Positions 56,727 through 64,000 of a stretch of DNA of 64,000 nt are shown here, one piece after another. This DNA is from Pseudoxanthomonas suwonensis (GTDB lineage Bacteria > Pseudomonadota > Gammaproteobacteria > Xanthomonadales > Xanthomonadaceae), in NCBI GenBank assembly GCA_003240695.1, contig QFNC01000020.1, forward strand, positions 23,354 to 87,353, read 5' to 3'. Position 1 is the stretch's first letter; every line of letters starts with the position of its first letter. Both the position numbers and the translations under genes were made by a program. The notes under the pieces are model-generated. The model did no database searches. It had not been told where the DNA came from and saw nothing but the letters and a program-made list of their open reading frames with translations.

Positions 56727-59456
56727 TCAGCTCAACTGGCCGTGGCAATGCTTGTATTTCTTGCCCGACCCGCACGGACATGGATCGTTGCGGCCGATTT
56801 TCGGCAGCGCCTGCGGGCCATCGGTGAAATCGCCGCCGGGCGACACCACGTCGGCAGCTTCTTCGTCGGCGCCGTAGCCACCGGCGCTGGCATGCTGGAA
56901 CTGCATCTGCCGCAGCTGCGCTTCGGCCTGCGCACGTTCGGCGGCCTCCAGTGCGGCCACCTCGTCCTCGCTGCGCACGCGCACGCGCGCCAGCAGCATG
57001 GTTACTTCGGTCTTCACCTTTTCCAGCATTTCCGAGAACAACTCGAAGGCTTCCTTCTTGTATTCCTGCTTGGGCTGCTTCTGCGCATAGCCGCGCAGGT
57101 GGATGCCCTGGCGCAGGTAATCCATGCGCGCCAGATGTTCCTTCCAGTTCTGATCCAGCACGTTCAGCATCAGGTGCCGCTCCAGCTGGCGCATGGTCTC
57201 GGCGCCAACCTGGGCTTCCTTGTCGGCATAGGCCTTGGCCATCGCCTGCTGCACCTCGTCGGCGATCTGTTCGGCATCCACCGATGCCCGTTTGGGCACG
57301 GCGTCGGCCAGATCCAGTCGCAGCCCGAACTCGTTCTGCAGCGCCTCGTCCAGGCCGGGCAGGTTCCACTGGTCGTCCACCGAATTGGCCGGCACGTGGC
57401 GCTGCACCAGATTCGCCACCACGTCCTCGCGGATGCTGGTGATGTTGTCCAGCACGCTGTCGGCGTCCAGCAGTTCGTCGCGCTGGGCGTAGATCACCTT
57501 GCGCTGGTCGTTGTTGACGTCGTCGTAGTCGAGCAGGTTCTTGCGGATGTCGAAGTTGTGCGCTTCCACCTTGCGCTGCGCGTTGGCGATCTGCTTGGTC
57601 ACCAGCGGCGATTCGATGATGTCGTCTTCCTTCAGGCCCATGCGCTCCATCACCTTCTGCACCCATTCGGCGGCGAAGATGCGCATCAGGTTGTCTTCCA
57701 GCGACAGGTAGAAGCGGCTCGAACCCGGGTCGCCCTGCCGACCGGAACGGCCGCGCAGCTGGTTGTCGATGCGGCGGCTCTCGTGCCGTTCGGTGCCGAT
57801 GATGTGCAGGCCGCCGGCTCCCTTCACGATGTCGTGGCGCTGCTGCCATTCGGCCTTCAGTGCGGCTTTCTGCTCGGCCGACACCTCCTCGCCCAGCGCC
57901 TCCAGTTCCGCTTCCCACGAGCCGCCCAGCACGATGTCGGTGCCGCGGCCGGCCATGTTGGTGGCAATCGTCACCGCGCCGGGACGACCGGCCTGGGCCA
58001 CGATGTGCGCCTCGCGCTCGTGCTGCTTGGCATTCAGCACCTCGTGCGCGATGCCGGCCTTGTTCAGTTCCTGGCTCAGCAGTTCGGACACCTCGATCGA
58101 GGTGGTGCCGACCAGCACCGGTTGCTGGCGTGCATTCGCCTCGCGGATCTCGCGCACCACCGCGCGGTACTTGCCGGCGCGGTTCAGGAACACCTGGTCG
58201 GAATGGTCCTTGCGGATCATCGGCCGGTGGGTGGGGATCACGATCACTTCCAGGCCATAGATGCTCTGGAATTCGTAGGCCTCGGTATCGGCGGTGCCGG
58301 TCATGCCGGCCAGCTTGCCGTACATGCGGAACAGGTTCTGGAAGGTCACGCTGGCCAGGGTCTGGTTTTCGCGCTGCACGGGCACGCCTTCCTTCGCCTC
58401 CACCGCCTGATGCAGGCCATCGGACCAGCGCCGGCCCGGCAGGGTGCGACCGGTGAATTCGTCCACGATCACCACTTCGCCGTCGCGCACGATGTAGTCC
58501 ACGTCGCGCTGGTACAGCGCATGCGCGCGCAGCGCGGCATTGAGGTGATGCACCACGTGGATGTTCTGCGGCGCATACAGGCTGTCGTCATCGCCCAGCA
58601 CGCCGGACTGGCGCAGCAGCTGCTCTGCGTGCTCCTGCCCGGCTTCGGACAGATGCACCTGCTTGCCCTTCTCGTCGACCCAGAAGTCGCCCTCGCCGTC
58701 CTCGGCCTTCTGCCGGGTCAGCATGGGCACCACGCGGTTGACCTTGATGTACAGCTCCGGCGATTCGTCGGCCGGGCCTGAGATGATCAGCGGCGTGCGC
58801 GCCTCGTCGATCAGGATCGAGTCCACCTCGTCCACGATGGCGTAGTTCAGGCCGCGCTGGTGGCGGTCCTCCTTCGCCAGGGCCATGTTGTCGCGCAGGT
58901 AGTCGAAGCCGAATTCATTGTTGGTGCCGTAGGTGATGTCCGAGCCGTAGGCGTCCTTCTTGTCGGCATGCGGCATGCCGGGGAACACCACGCCCACCGA
59001 CAGCCCCAACCAGTTGTACAGCCTGCCCATGTGCGCGGCATCGCGGCGGGCCAGGTAGTCGTTCACGGTCACCACGTGCACGCCCTTGCCTTCCAGGGCA
59101 TTCAGGTATACCGGCAGCGTGGCCACTAGGGTCTTGCCCTCCCCGGTGCGCATTTCGGCGATCTTGCCCATGTGCAGCACCATGCCGCCGATCAGCTGCA
59201 CATCGTAATGACGCATGCCCAGCACCCGCACGCTGGCTTCCCGGCACACCGCGAACGCTTCCGGCAGCAGCTTGTCCAGGCTTTCGCCACCGGCGACGCG
59301 CTGGCGGAACTCGTCGGTCTTGGCCTTCAGCGCCTCGTCGGACAGCGCCTGCATCTGCGGTTCCAGCGCGTTGATCTTCTTGACGATGCCTTCGAGCTGC
59401 TTGAGAAGGCGTTCGTTGCGGCTGCCGAAAACACTGGTGAGCAGGCGATTGAGCAT
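56727..59456 (-). CDS. secA: preprotein translocase ATPase SecA
   Basis: Motor of Sec-dependent export. 909 aa. N-terminal MLNRLLTSVFGSRNERLL, Walker A RTGEGKTLVA, DEVDSILIDEARTPLIISG, GTDIVLGG, and the C-terminal SEC-C zinc motif PCPCGSGKKYKHCHGQL. Start at the ATG at 59456, which aligns with E. coli SecA; another ATG four codons earlier is less likely. A hairpin GATGCCG-CTG-CGGCATC (minus strand) overlaps the stop codon. Confidence 0.96.
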   Translation of the reverse strand: MLNRLLTSVFGSRNERLLKQLEGIVKKINALEPQMQALSDEALKAKTDEFRQRVAGGESLDKLLPEAFAVCREASVRVLGMRHYDVQLIGGMVLHMGKIAEMRTGEGKTLVATLPVYLNALEGKGVHVVTVNDYLARRDAAHMGRLYNWLGLSVGVVFPGMPHADKKDAYGSDITYGTNNEFGFDYLRDNMALAKEDRHQRGLNYAIVDEVDSILIDEARTPLIISGPADESPELYIKVNRVVPMLTRQKAEDGEGDFWVDEKGKQVHLSEAGQEHAEQLLRQSGVLGDDDSLYAPQNIHVVHHLNAALRAHALYQRDVDYIVRDGEVVIVDEFTGRTLPGRRWSDGLHQAVEAKEGVPVQRENQTLASVTFQNLFRMYGKLAGMTGTADTEAYEFQSIYGLEVIVIPTHRPMIRKDHSDQVFLNRAGKYRAVVREIREANARQQPVLVGTTSIEVSELLSQELNKAGIAHEVLNAKQHEREAHIVAQAGRPGAVTIATNMAGRGTDIVLGGSWEAELEALGEEVSAEQKAALKAEWQQRHDIVKGAGGLHIIGTERHESRRIDNQLRGRSGRQGDPGSSRFYLSLEDNLMRIFAAEWVQKVMERMGLKEDDIIESPLVTKQIANAQRKVEAHNFDIRKNLLDYDDVNNDQRKVIYAQRDELLDADSVLDNITSIREDVVANLVQRHVPANSVDDQWNLPGLDEALQNEFGLRLDLADAVPKRASVDAEQIADEVQQAMAKAYADKEAQVGAETMRQLERHLMLNVLDQNWKEHLARMDYLRQGIHLRGYAQKQPKQEYKKEAFELFSEMLEKVKTEVTMLLARVRVRSEDEVAALEAAERAQAEAQLRQMQFQHASAGGYGADEEAADVVSPGGDFTDGPQALPKIGRNDPCPCGSGKKYKHCHGQLS

Positions 59457-59602
59457 GGGGGCGGACATCCATCAGCGGCGGTGATGCGGCACACGGTGGA
59501 TGCAGCGCCGCGCGCCGTGTCCGGACCGGTGTTCCGCATGGGAAGATGATGCTGTCCGGCGCAGAGCACGGACAACGCGGCCAACCCGAAGGTCAGCCGC
59601 GC

Positions 59603-59608
59603 ATTGTA
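59603..59608 (-). promoter_or_regulatory. possible secA -10 element
   Basis: TACAAT on the minus strand, about 147 bp upstream of the secA start, in the 212-bp gap after the M23 peptidase. A TTGCAA lies 22 bp further upstream, which is too far for a standard -35. A leader of about 140 nt would result. Confidence 0.3.
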
Positions 59609-59668
59609 CCGTGGGGGCGGGATCGGTGCCTTGCAACCCCGTGTGGCGCTGATACCGACGGCGGACGA

Positions 59669-60583
59669 TCAACCGCGATCGGCCGCGCGCGCGTCCAGGT
59701 AGGCGCGCGGATTCAGCACCTGGCCATCGCGCCACACTTCGAAATGCACGTGCGCACCGGTGGACTTTCCGCTGGAGCCGGCCTTGGCCACTTCCTGTCC
59801 GGCCCGCACCAGATCGCCCACCTGCACTTGCAGTCGCGAGTTGTGCGCGTAGCGGGTGACGTAACCGTTGCCGTGATCGATTTCCACGGTATGGCCGTAG
59901 CCGCTGCGATCGGCCGAGAACGTGACCACGCCATCGGCCACGGCCAGCACCGGATCGCCGATGTCGGCGGCGAAATCGATGCCCTTGTGGAAGGCGCTGC
60001 CGCCGCTGAAGGGGTCGGCTCGGCCACCGAATGGCGAGGTGATGTAGCTGCCCAGGATCGGCAGGCGCGACGGCACCGCGTCGCGCTGCTGCTGCCGGCT
60101 GGCCAGCAGCGAATCCAGCAGCGAGAGCTGCTCGCCGGCGGCATCGAACCGGCGCTGCAGCGCGGCCATGCCGCCACGCAGTTCGAAGGCGGTCATCTGT
60201 CGCACCGGACCCACGCCACCCTGCGGCACCGGATCGGTGAAGTCGAATTCACCATCGGCCAGGTCGCCGTTGCGGGCCAGCCGTTCGCCCAGTGCGTTGA
60301 GGCGGTTGGCCTGGGCCTGCAGTTCGGCCAGGCGCACGCCCATGGCATTCACCTCGCGCTGCGCCGTTTCGATGCGGGCCCTTTCCGTCTGCGTCTGGGC
60401 CTGCGCCGACTGCACCTGGGCCATGCCCAAGCCACTGCGCAGACCCATGCCGGCCAGCAGCCCGATGGCGAGCAGGGCACCGGCGCTGCGCAACGGATGG
60501 CGGCTGGCGTTGTCGTGCAGCCGATGGCCGATGTGGCTCCAGTGCTGGCAGATGTGGCAGAAGCTATGCTGTAGACGTTTCAT
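59669..60583 (-). CDS. M23 family metallopeptidase
   Basis: 304-aa probable peptidoglycan endopeptidase or activator. One membrane anchor (about residues 28-48, SAGALLAIGLLAGMGL), a coiled coil (about 55-100), and a C-terminal LytM/M23 domain with zinc ligands in FHKGIDFAA and GAHVHFEVW. The start MKRLQHSFCH lies only 11 bp from the divergent DUF721 gene start, so promoters must overlap the neighbour's coding region. Confidence 0.9.
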   Translation of the reverse strand: MKRLQHSFCHICQHWSHIGHRLHDNASRHPLRSAGALLAIGLLAGMGLRSGLGMAQVQSAQAQTQTERARIETAQREVNAMGVRLAELQAQANRLNALGERLARNGDLADGEFDFTDPVPQGGVGPVRQMTAFELRGGMAALQRRFDAAGEQLSLLDSLLASRQQQRDAVPSRLPILGSYITSPFGGRADPFSGGSAFHKGIDFAADIGDPVLAVADGVVTFSADRSGYGHTVEIDHGNGYVTRYAHNSRLQVQVGDLVRAGQEVAKAGSSGKSTGAHVHFEVWRDGQVLNPRAYLDARAADRG

Positions 60584-60594
60584 CGGAGTTATCG

Positions 60595-61041
60595 ATGTCC
60601 GGTTCGCCGCCCAGCCGCCCCCGCGATCCCGTCCAGGCCCTGCAGGCACTGAACGGCAACGGAAGTCAGACCCTGCGCCGTGCGCAGTGGCTCGACGTGC
60701 TGGACCGGCAGTTGCGTGTGCATCTGGACCCCACCTTGGCCGCACATGCGCGACTGGCCAACGTGGATGGCACCAGACTCGTTTTCCTGGTTGACGGGCC
60801 GGTATGGCACGCGCGGCTGCGCCTGCTCTCGCCGGACCTGCTGGCCAGCGCCCGATCGCTCGGGCTGTCGGTGGACGCCGTCATCGTGAAGACGGCCCGC
60901 CACCCGTTGTCTGCCGATCACCCGGCCGCCCGACGGACTGCACGGTTCATGCCAGACATGTCGCCAGCGACGGCTGCAGCACTGCAAGCAGCATTGGCGT
61001 CGCTGCGTGCAACGCCGCCGGACGATGTCGAACCCGAATGA
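60595..61041 (+). CDS. DUF721 domain protein
   Basis: 148-aa DciA-like/DUF721 protein; DciA homologs load the replicative helicase DnaB. Core features: LRRAQWLDVLDRQLRVHL and VDGPVWHARLRLLSPDLL. GGAG seven bases before the ATG. The sequence is only weakly diagnostic; the neighbourhood (lpxC, M23 peptidase, secA) is the standard xanthomonad place for this gene. Confidence 0.85.
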   Translation: MSGSPPSRPRDPVQALQALNGNGSQTLRRAQWLDVLDRQLRVHLDPTLAAHARLANVDGTRLVFLVDGPVWHARLRLLSPDLLASARSLGLSVDAVIVKTARHPLSADHPAARRTARFMPDMSPATAAALQAALASLRATPPDDVEPE

Positions 61042-61119
61042 ATCGGCGTGAAGACCGACTCAGCCAGGTCGAGGCCGCGTGAACGGACGGCATGTTAGCG
61101 GCCGACATCGTGCAACGGG

Positions 61120-61161
61120 TTAACGAATCGGTAGCAGATCCGAAGAAATCCGTTAATTTTT
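61120..61161 (+). terminator. possible terminator after DUF721 gene
   Basis: An outer 6-bp stem TTAACG / CGTTAA encloses an inner TCGG / CCGA stem and is followed by TTTTT at 61157-61161. It lies 79 bp after the stop, between convergent genes. The stem is interrupted, so strength is uncertain. Confidence 0.45.
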
Positions 61162-61186
61162 CGTGAAGCAAGCCATGCCCGGCCTG

Positions 61187-62305
61187 TCAGGGCCGAAAGT
61201 GCTCCGGCGGCGGCCAGCGCCCGCTCCGTGCCGCGGCTGCGCGCAGCGCATGGTATTCGCCGCGGGCCAGCCGCCCCATCGTGTCGCCCAGTCCGTCCTG
61301 CCGGACCACTTGCTTCTGCACCTGCAGCAGCCACTTCAGTTCGCGCAGCTCACGCTTCCGCTGGGCGATGTCCGCCGGATTCGATGCCAGCTGCGCCAGC
61401 AGGGTTGCGGCGGTCAACCGCTCTGCCACGGTGTCCGCCACGGCCATCTGTTGCAGCGCGATGCGGCAATCCCGCGATTGTTCGGCCGAGCGGCGTATCG
61501 ACGGTTCCGAACCGCACCACGACCACGCCGACGCCGAGGGTGCCGGCGCTTCTGGCACCAGCGACAGCATGTCCACCCAGTCCAGCAGCGATGCCGCGTC
61601 CGGGACATCGGCCTCCAGCAGCGTTGCACACGAGAAAGGCGGTTTTTCCTCGCCCAGTCGCTCGCGCAGCGCCTGAAAAGGCAAGGTGTTGCGCGAATCG
61701 TAGGCATGCCCCTGCGCAGCCTGATGCAGGGCCTGCACATAGGCTGCCATGTCCTTGCGACGCTTGGCATCGGTCAGTACGGCATCCCAGGTGGCCACGT
61801 TGTGCGGATCGGTGCGCGCCAGCCGCTGCAACGCCACGGCGCGATCGCAGGACGGCTCGCGGCAGGCCTGCGCATAGGCCCAGGCCAGTTCGGAACTGTC
61901 CGGCCAGCGCGCGGACAGCCGTTCCAGCACGGCATGCTGATCCGCAGCCGGATCCAGTACACGGCTCAGCGCATGGTGCAGGAAGGCCTGGCCTGCACTG
62001 TCGTCCGGATCGACGCGTGCGCGGATGAGCTCCAACCGCATGCGGGTATCGCGATGGCAGGCCATCACATCGGCCTGTTCCCGGCCGATGCGCGGCACCG
62101 CGGCAACGGGCGCGGCCGTGCCGTCGTCCGATTCGGACGTGGTGGAGGGGTTGCCACTCTGCCGTGCGTCGGCAGCGGCTTGCGCGGATGCAGCCGGCTG
62201 CGTCGCGGCCGACTCGATTCTGCCGGACCGCCACAGCCATGCCGCAGCCACAACGATCAGGACGATGCCGAGCGCGATGGCGGAACGCATCTTCATCGAA
62301 GACAT
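61187..62305 (-). CDS. membrane-anchored protein of unknown function
   Basis: 372-aa protein with one N-terminal membrane anchor (AIALGIVLIVVAAAWLW), an Ala/Ser-rich linker and a mostly helical periplasmic domain with several Cys (MACHRDT, ACREPSCDRA, FSCATLL, WCGSEP, RDCRIAL). No recognised family. Starts at 62305 or 62296 are both possible. It lies alone between DUF721 (convergent) and lpxC (same strand, 469 bp apart). Confidence 0.75.
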   Translation of the reverse strand: MSSMKMRSAIALGIVLIVVAAAWLWRSGRIESAATQPAASAQAAADARQSGNPSTTSESDDGTAAPVAAVPRIGREQADVMACHRDTRMRLELIRARVDPDDSAGQAFLHHALSRVLDPAADQHAVLERLSARWPDSSELAWAYAQACREPSCDRAVALQRLARTDPHNVATWDAVLTDAKRRKDMAAYVQALHQAAQGHAYDSRNTLPFQALRERLGEEKPPFSCATLLEADVPDAASLLDWVDMLSLVPEAPAPSASAWSWCGSEPSIRRSAEQSRDCRIALQQMAVADTVAERLTAATLLAQLASNPADIAQRKRELRELKWLLQVQKQVVRQDGLGDTMGRLARGEYHALRAAAARSGRWPPPEHFRP

Positions 62306-62384
62306 GGGCTCTGCGTGGACGAAGACCACGGATCCCGCAGACGATACCGGGATTCAGTGCAACCCGGATGACATCCGCACCGCT

Positions 62385-62426
62385 CGCTCAGGATGCGGGT
62401 CGGTTGAGCCAGCGCCGCCGCCCGCC
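62385..62426. repeat. duplicate of the lpxC 3' end
   Basis: 42 bp matching 62772-62813, the final codons and stop of lpxC, with four mismatches. In the same reading direction it encodes GGRRRWLNRPAS-stop against GGRRRWITRPAS-stop in lpxC. The rest of 62306-62774 shows no convincing gene, RNA or hairpin terminator. Confidence 0.7.
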
Positions 62427-62774
62427 AGCCGGTTGCGGTGATGGCGCATCGGCACTCGGCGTCTTCAAGCCCGATTGACCGAATGCGGCATTCCGTCGTC
62501 CACACGATGCCGGAAACCGCAGACGATTGCCGGTGACGGCAGGCATTTCAACAGGACCGCATCGCATCCTGATCAGCCGTGTTTTTGGTGGATGCGACGT
62601 CACCCGCACTGCAGCAGTCAACGCACCGGAAAGCGATCGGGTGGTGGCCAGCGCTTCGTCCTGATCGCATGGGCTTTCAACATGAAATACTGCGGCACGG
62701 CGCGCGGCCATCGGCAGGTTCCCTGCCTCGCCATCAGAGCCGTACTGGTTCCGCGCATGTCAGCGACAAGCCGC

Positions 62775-63710
62775 TCAGGATGCGGGCCGGGTGATCCAGC
62801 GCCGCCGGCCGCCGTGTTCCGCCGCCGATGGCGAGCCTGCATCGACGTCCTCGAATGTCACGATCTCCCAGGCCGAGGTCTGCTGCAGCAAGGCGCGCAC
62901 CAGTGCGTTGTTGAGCGCATGTCCCGACTTGTATCCAACATACGCCCCGATGATGGGGTGCCCGGCCAGATACAGATCGCCGACGGCATCGAGAATCTTG
63001 TGGCGCACGAATTCATCGGCATAGCGCAGGCCGTCGTCGTTCAGCACGCGGAAGTCGTCCAGCACGATCGCGTTGTCCATGGAGCCGCCCAGCCCGAGGT
63101 TGCGGTCGCGCATGTATTCCAGGTCGCGCATGAAGCCGAAGGTGCGGGCGCGGCTGATCTCGTCGATGTAACGCGCAGTGGAGAAATCCACCTCCGCCGT
63201 GGACAGCGTGTCGGGAATGGCGGGATGGTCGAACTGCACGGTGAAACGCAGCTTGAAGCCGTCGTGCGGAGTGAACAAGGCCCACTTGCCGCCATCGCGC
63301 ACCTCCACCGCCTCGCGGATGCGCAGGAAGCGCTTGGGTGCCGGCTGTTCCTGGATGCCGGCCGCCTGCAGCAGGAACACGAACGGGCTGGCGGACCCGT
63401 CCATGATCGGCACTTCCGCCGCGGACAGGTCGATGTAGGCGTTGTCGATGCCCAGACCGGCCAGCGCCGACATCAGATGCTCGACCGTCAGCACCTTGGC
63501 GTCGCCCTGGCTGAGCCCGGTGCACAGCGTGGTTTCGGTGACCTGTGCGGCACGCGCGGGAATGTCGACCACCGGATCCAGATCCACGCGGCGGAACACG
63601 ATGCCGGTGTCGGGCGCGGCCGGACGCAAGGTCATGAACACCTTCTGCCCGCTGTGCAGCCCGACGCCGGTGGCGCGGGTGATCGACTTCAATGTGCGTT
63701 GGTTCGGCAT
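62775..63710 (-). CDS. lpxC: UDP-3-O-acyl-N-acetylglucosamine deacetylase LpxC
   Basis: Zinc deacetylase for the committed step of lipid A synthesis. 311 aa, slightly longer than the usual 303-305 through a C-terminal tail (AAEHGGRRRWITRPAS). Zinc ligands are in TVEHLMSALAG and in HKILDAVGDL plus GHP; the GYKSGHALNN block is present. Start at MPNQRTLKSITRATG (63710); the open frame beyond is not conserved. Confidence 0.97.
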   Translation of the reverse strand: MPNQRTLKSITRATGVGLHSGQKVFMTLRPAAPDTGIVFRRVDLDPVVDIPARAAQVTETTLCTGLSQGDAKVLTVEHLMSALAGLGIDNAYIDLSAAEVPIMDGSASPFVFLLQAAGIQEQPAPKRFLRIREAVEVRDGGKWALFTPHDGFKLRFTVQFDHPAIPDTLSTAEVDFSTARYIDEISRARTFGFMRDLEYMRDRNLGLGGSMDNAIVLDDFRVLNDDGLRYADEFVRHKILDAVGDLYLAGHPIIGAYVGYKSGHALNNALVRALLQQTSAWEIVTFEDVDAGSPSAAEHGGRRRWITRPAS

Positions 63711-63822
63711 GGGGGATGCCTTGGCGGCGCGGCGTTCAGCACGCCGTGACAGGTGGATGAGATCGCAGCGGAACGATAGCATGCAGAAGGCTGAATGGGG
63801 GCGAAAGGCCTGCACTTGCAGC

Positions 63823-64000
63823 ATGAGCGCCGCTGTGATGCCACGATTTTGCCTGACCGCTGCCGGCGCATTGCTGCTGGCGGCCTGCACACCGCACCGC
63901 CCCAGCCCTGATGCGCCAACCCCGGATACCGCCATGCCCGCCACAGCCGATACCCTGCTGCCACCGCCACGCAAGGACATCCGCGTGGCCGAGTACGGCG
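63823..64000 (+). CDS. N-terminal part of a lipoprotein, cut by window end
   Basis: An open frame from ATG 63823 (or ATG 63838) reads a signal peptide MPRFCLTAAGALLLAACTP with lipobox LAAC, then a Pro/Thr-rich linker and the beginning of a domain (KDIRVAEYG). It continues past the edge. The family cannot be named from this fragment. Divergent from lpxC. Confidence 0.7.
   Translation, partial: MSAAVMPRFCLTAAGALLLAACTPHRPSPDAPTPDTAMPATADTLLPPPRKDIRVAEYG

Noticed and set aside
56430..58781. Plus-strand open frame of 783 codons over secA
   Set aside because: Antisense shadow of secA, no homology recognised.
62388..62711. A small minus-strand gene ending in GGRRRWLNRPAS
   Set aside because: Only the last 12 codons match lpxC; the remainder has no start signal or recognisable protein.

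Overview
The window is GC-rich chromosomal DNA of a gammaproteobacterium in the Xanthomonadaceae/Lysobacteraceae (Xanthomonas, Stenotrophomonas, Lysobacter, Luteimonas or a relative). The basis is gene order: ruvCAB next to the tol-pal genes, sucCD beside pilSR with pilA-pilB-pilC-pilD-coaE, and lpxC, a DUF721 gene, an M23 peptidase and secA together. Protein sequences and a CRP/Clp-type site with sigma-54 pilin promoters agree with this. No rRNA, phage, insertion sequence or CRISPR array is visible.

Layout. 0.1-6.4 kb: hrpA and recQ, divergent, then a frameshifted SEC-C gene. 6.4-6.8 kb: tRNA-Lys(UUU) with a duplicated flanking block. 6.9-20.4 kb: a long minus-strand run of queC-queE-cpoB-pal-tolB-tolA-tolR-tolQ-ybgC-ruvB and kup-ruvA-ruvC-yebC, interrupted by one plus-strand accessory gene (15.1-16.5 kb). 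20.4-26.4 kb: hydrolase, acetyltransferase, aspS, FmdB-like zinc ribbon, lipoprotein and a broken ABC-F gene. 26.5-33.2 kb: an accessory stretch with a YbaL-type antiporter, a TonB receptor, a sirtuin gene with an internal stop, a probable type IV secretion immunity/effector pair and a DoxX relic. 33.3-43.8 kb: clpB with a heat-shock promoter, an OmpA-domain protein, DCC, DUF4166, pgeF, rluD, bamD, a membrane protein and nadE. 44.0-55.7 kb: sucD-sucC, then pilS-pilR, two pilin genes, pilB-pilC-pilD and coaE. 55.7-64 kb: a Nudix/ThiE fusion, secA, M23 peptidase, DUF721, an orphan gene, lpxC and the start of a lipoprotein gene.

The main theme is cell-envelope maintenance (Tol-Pal, BamD, SecA, LpxC, M23) together with DNA repair (RuvABC, RecQ) and a complete type IV pilus control and assembly module. 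Each of the two pilin genes has its own sigma-54 promoter downstream of pilR.

The most notable accessory content is (1) a lipoprotein/effector pair at 31426-32760 matching the X-Tfi/X-Tfe arrangement of Xanthomonadales bacteria-killing type IV secretion, and (2) a Vps62-like protein with EF-hand repeats at 15124-16527. Four genes are disrupted as read (SEC-C, ABC-F, sirtuin, DoxX), which suggests ongoing gene loss or possibly local sequence errors.
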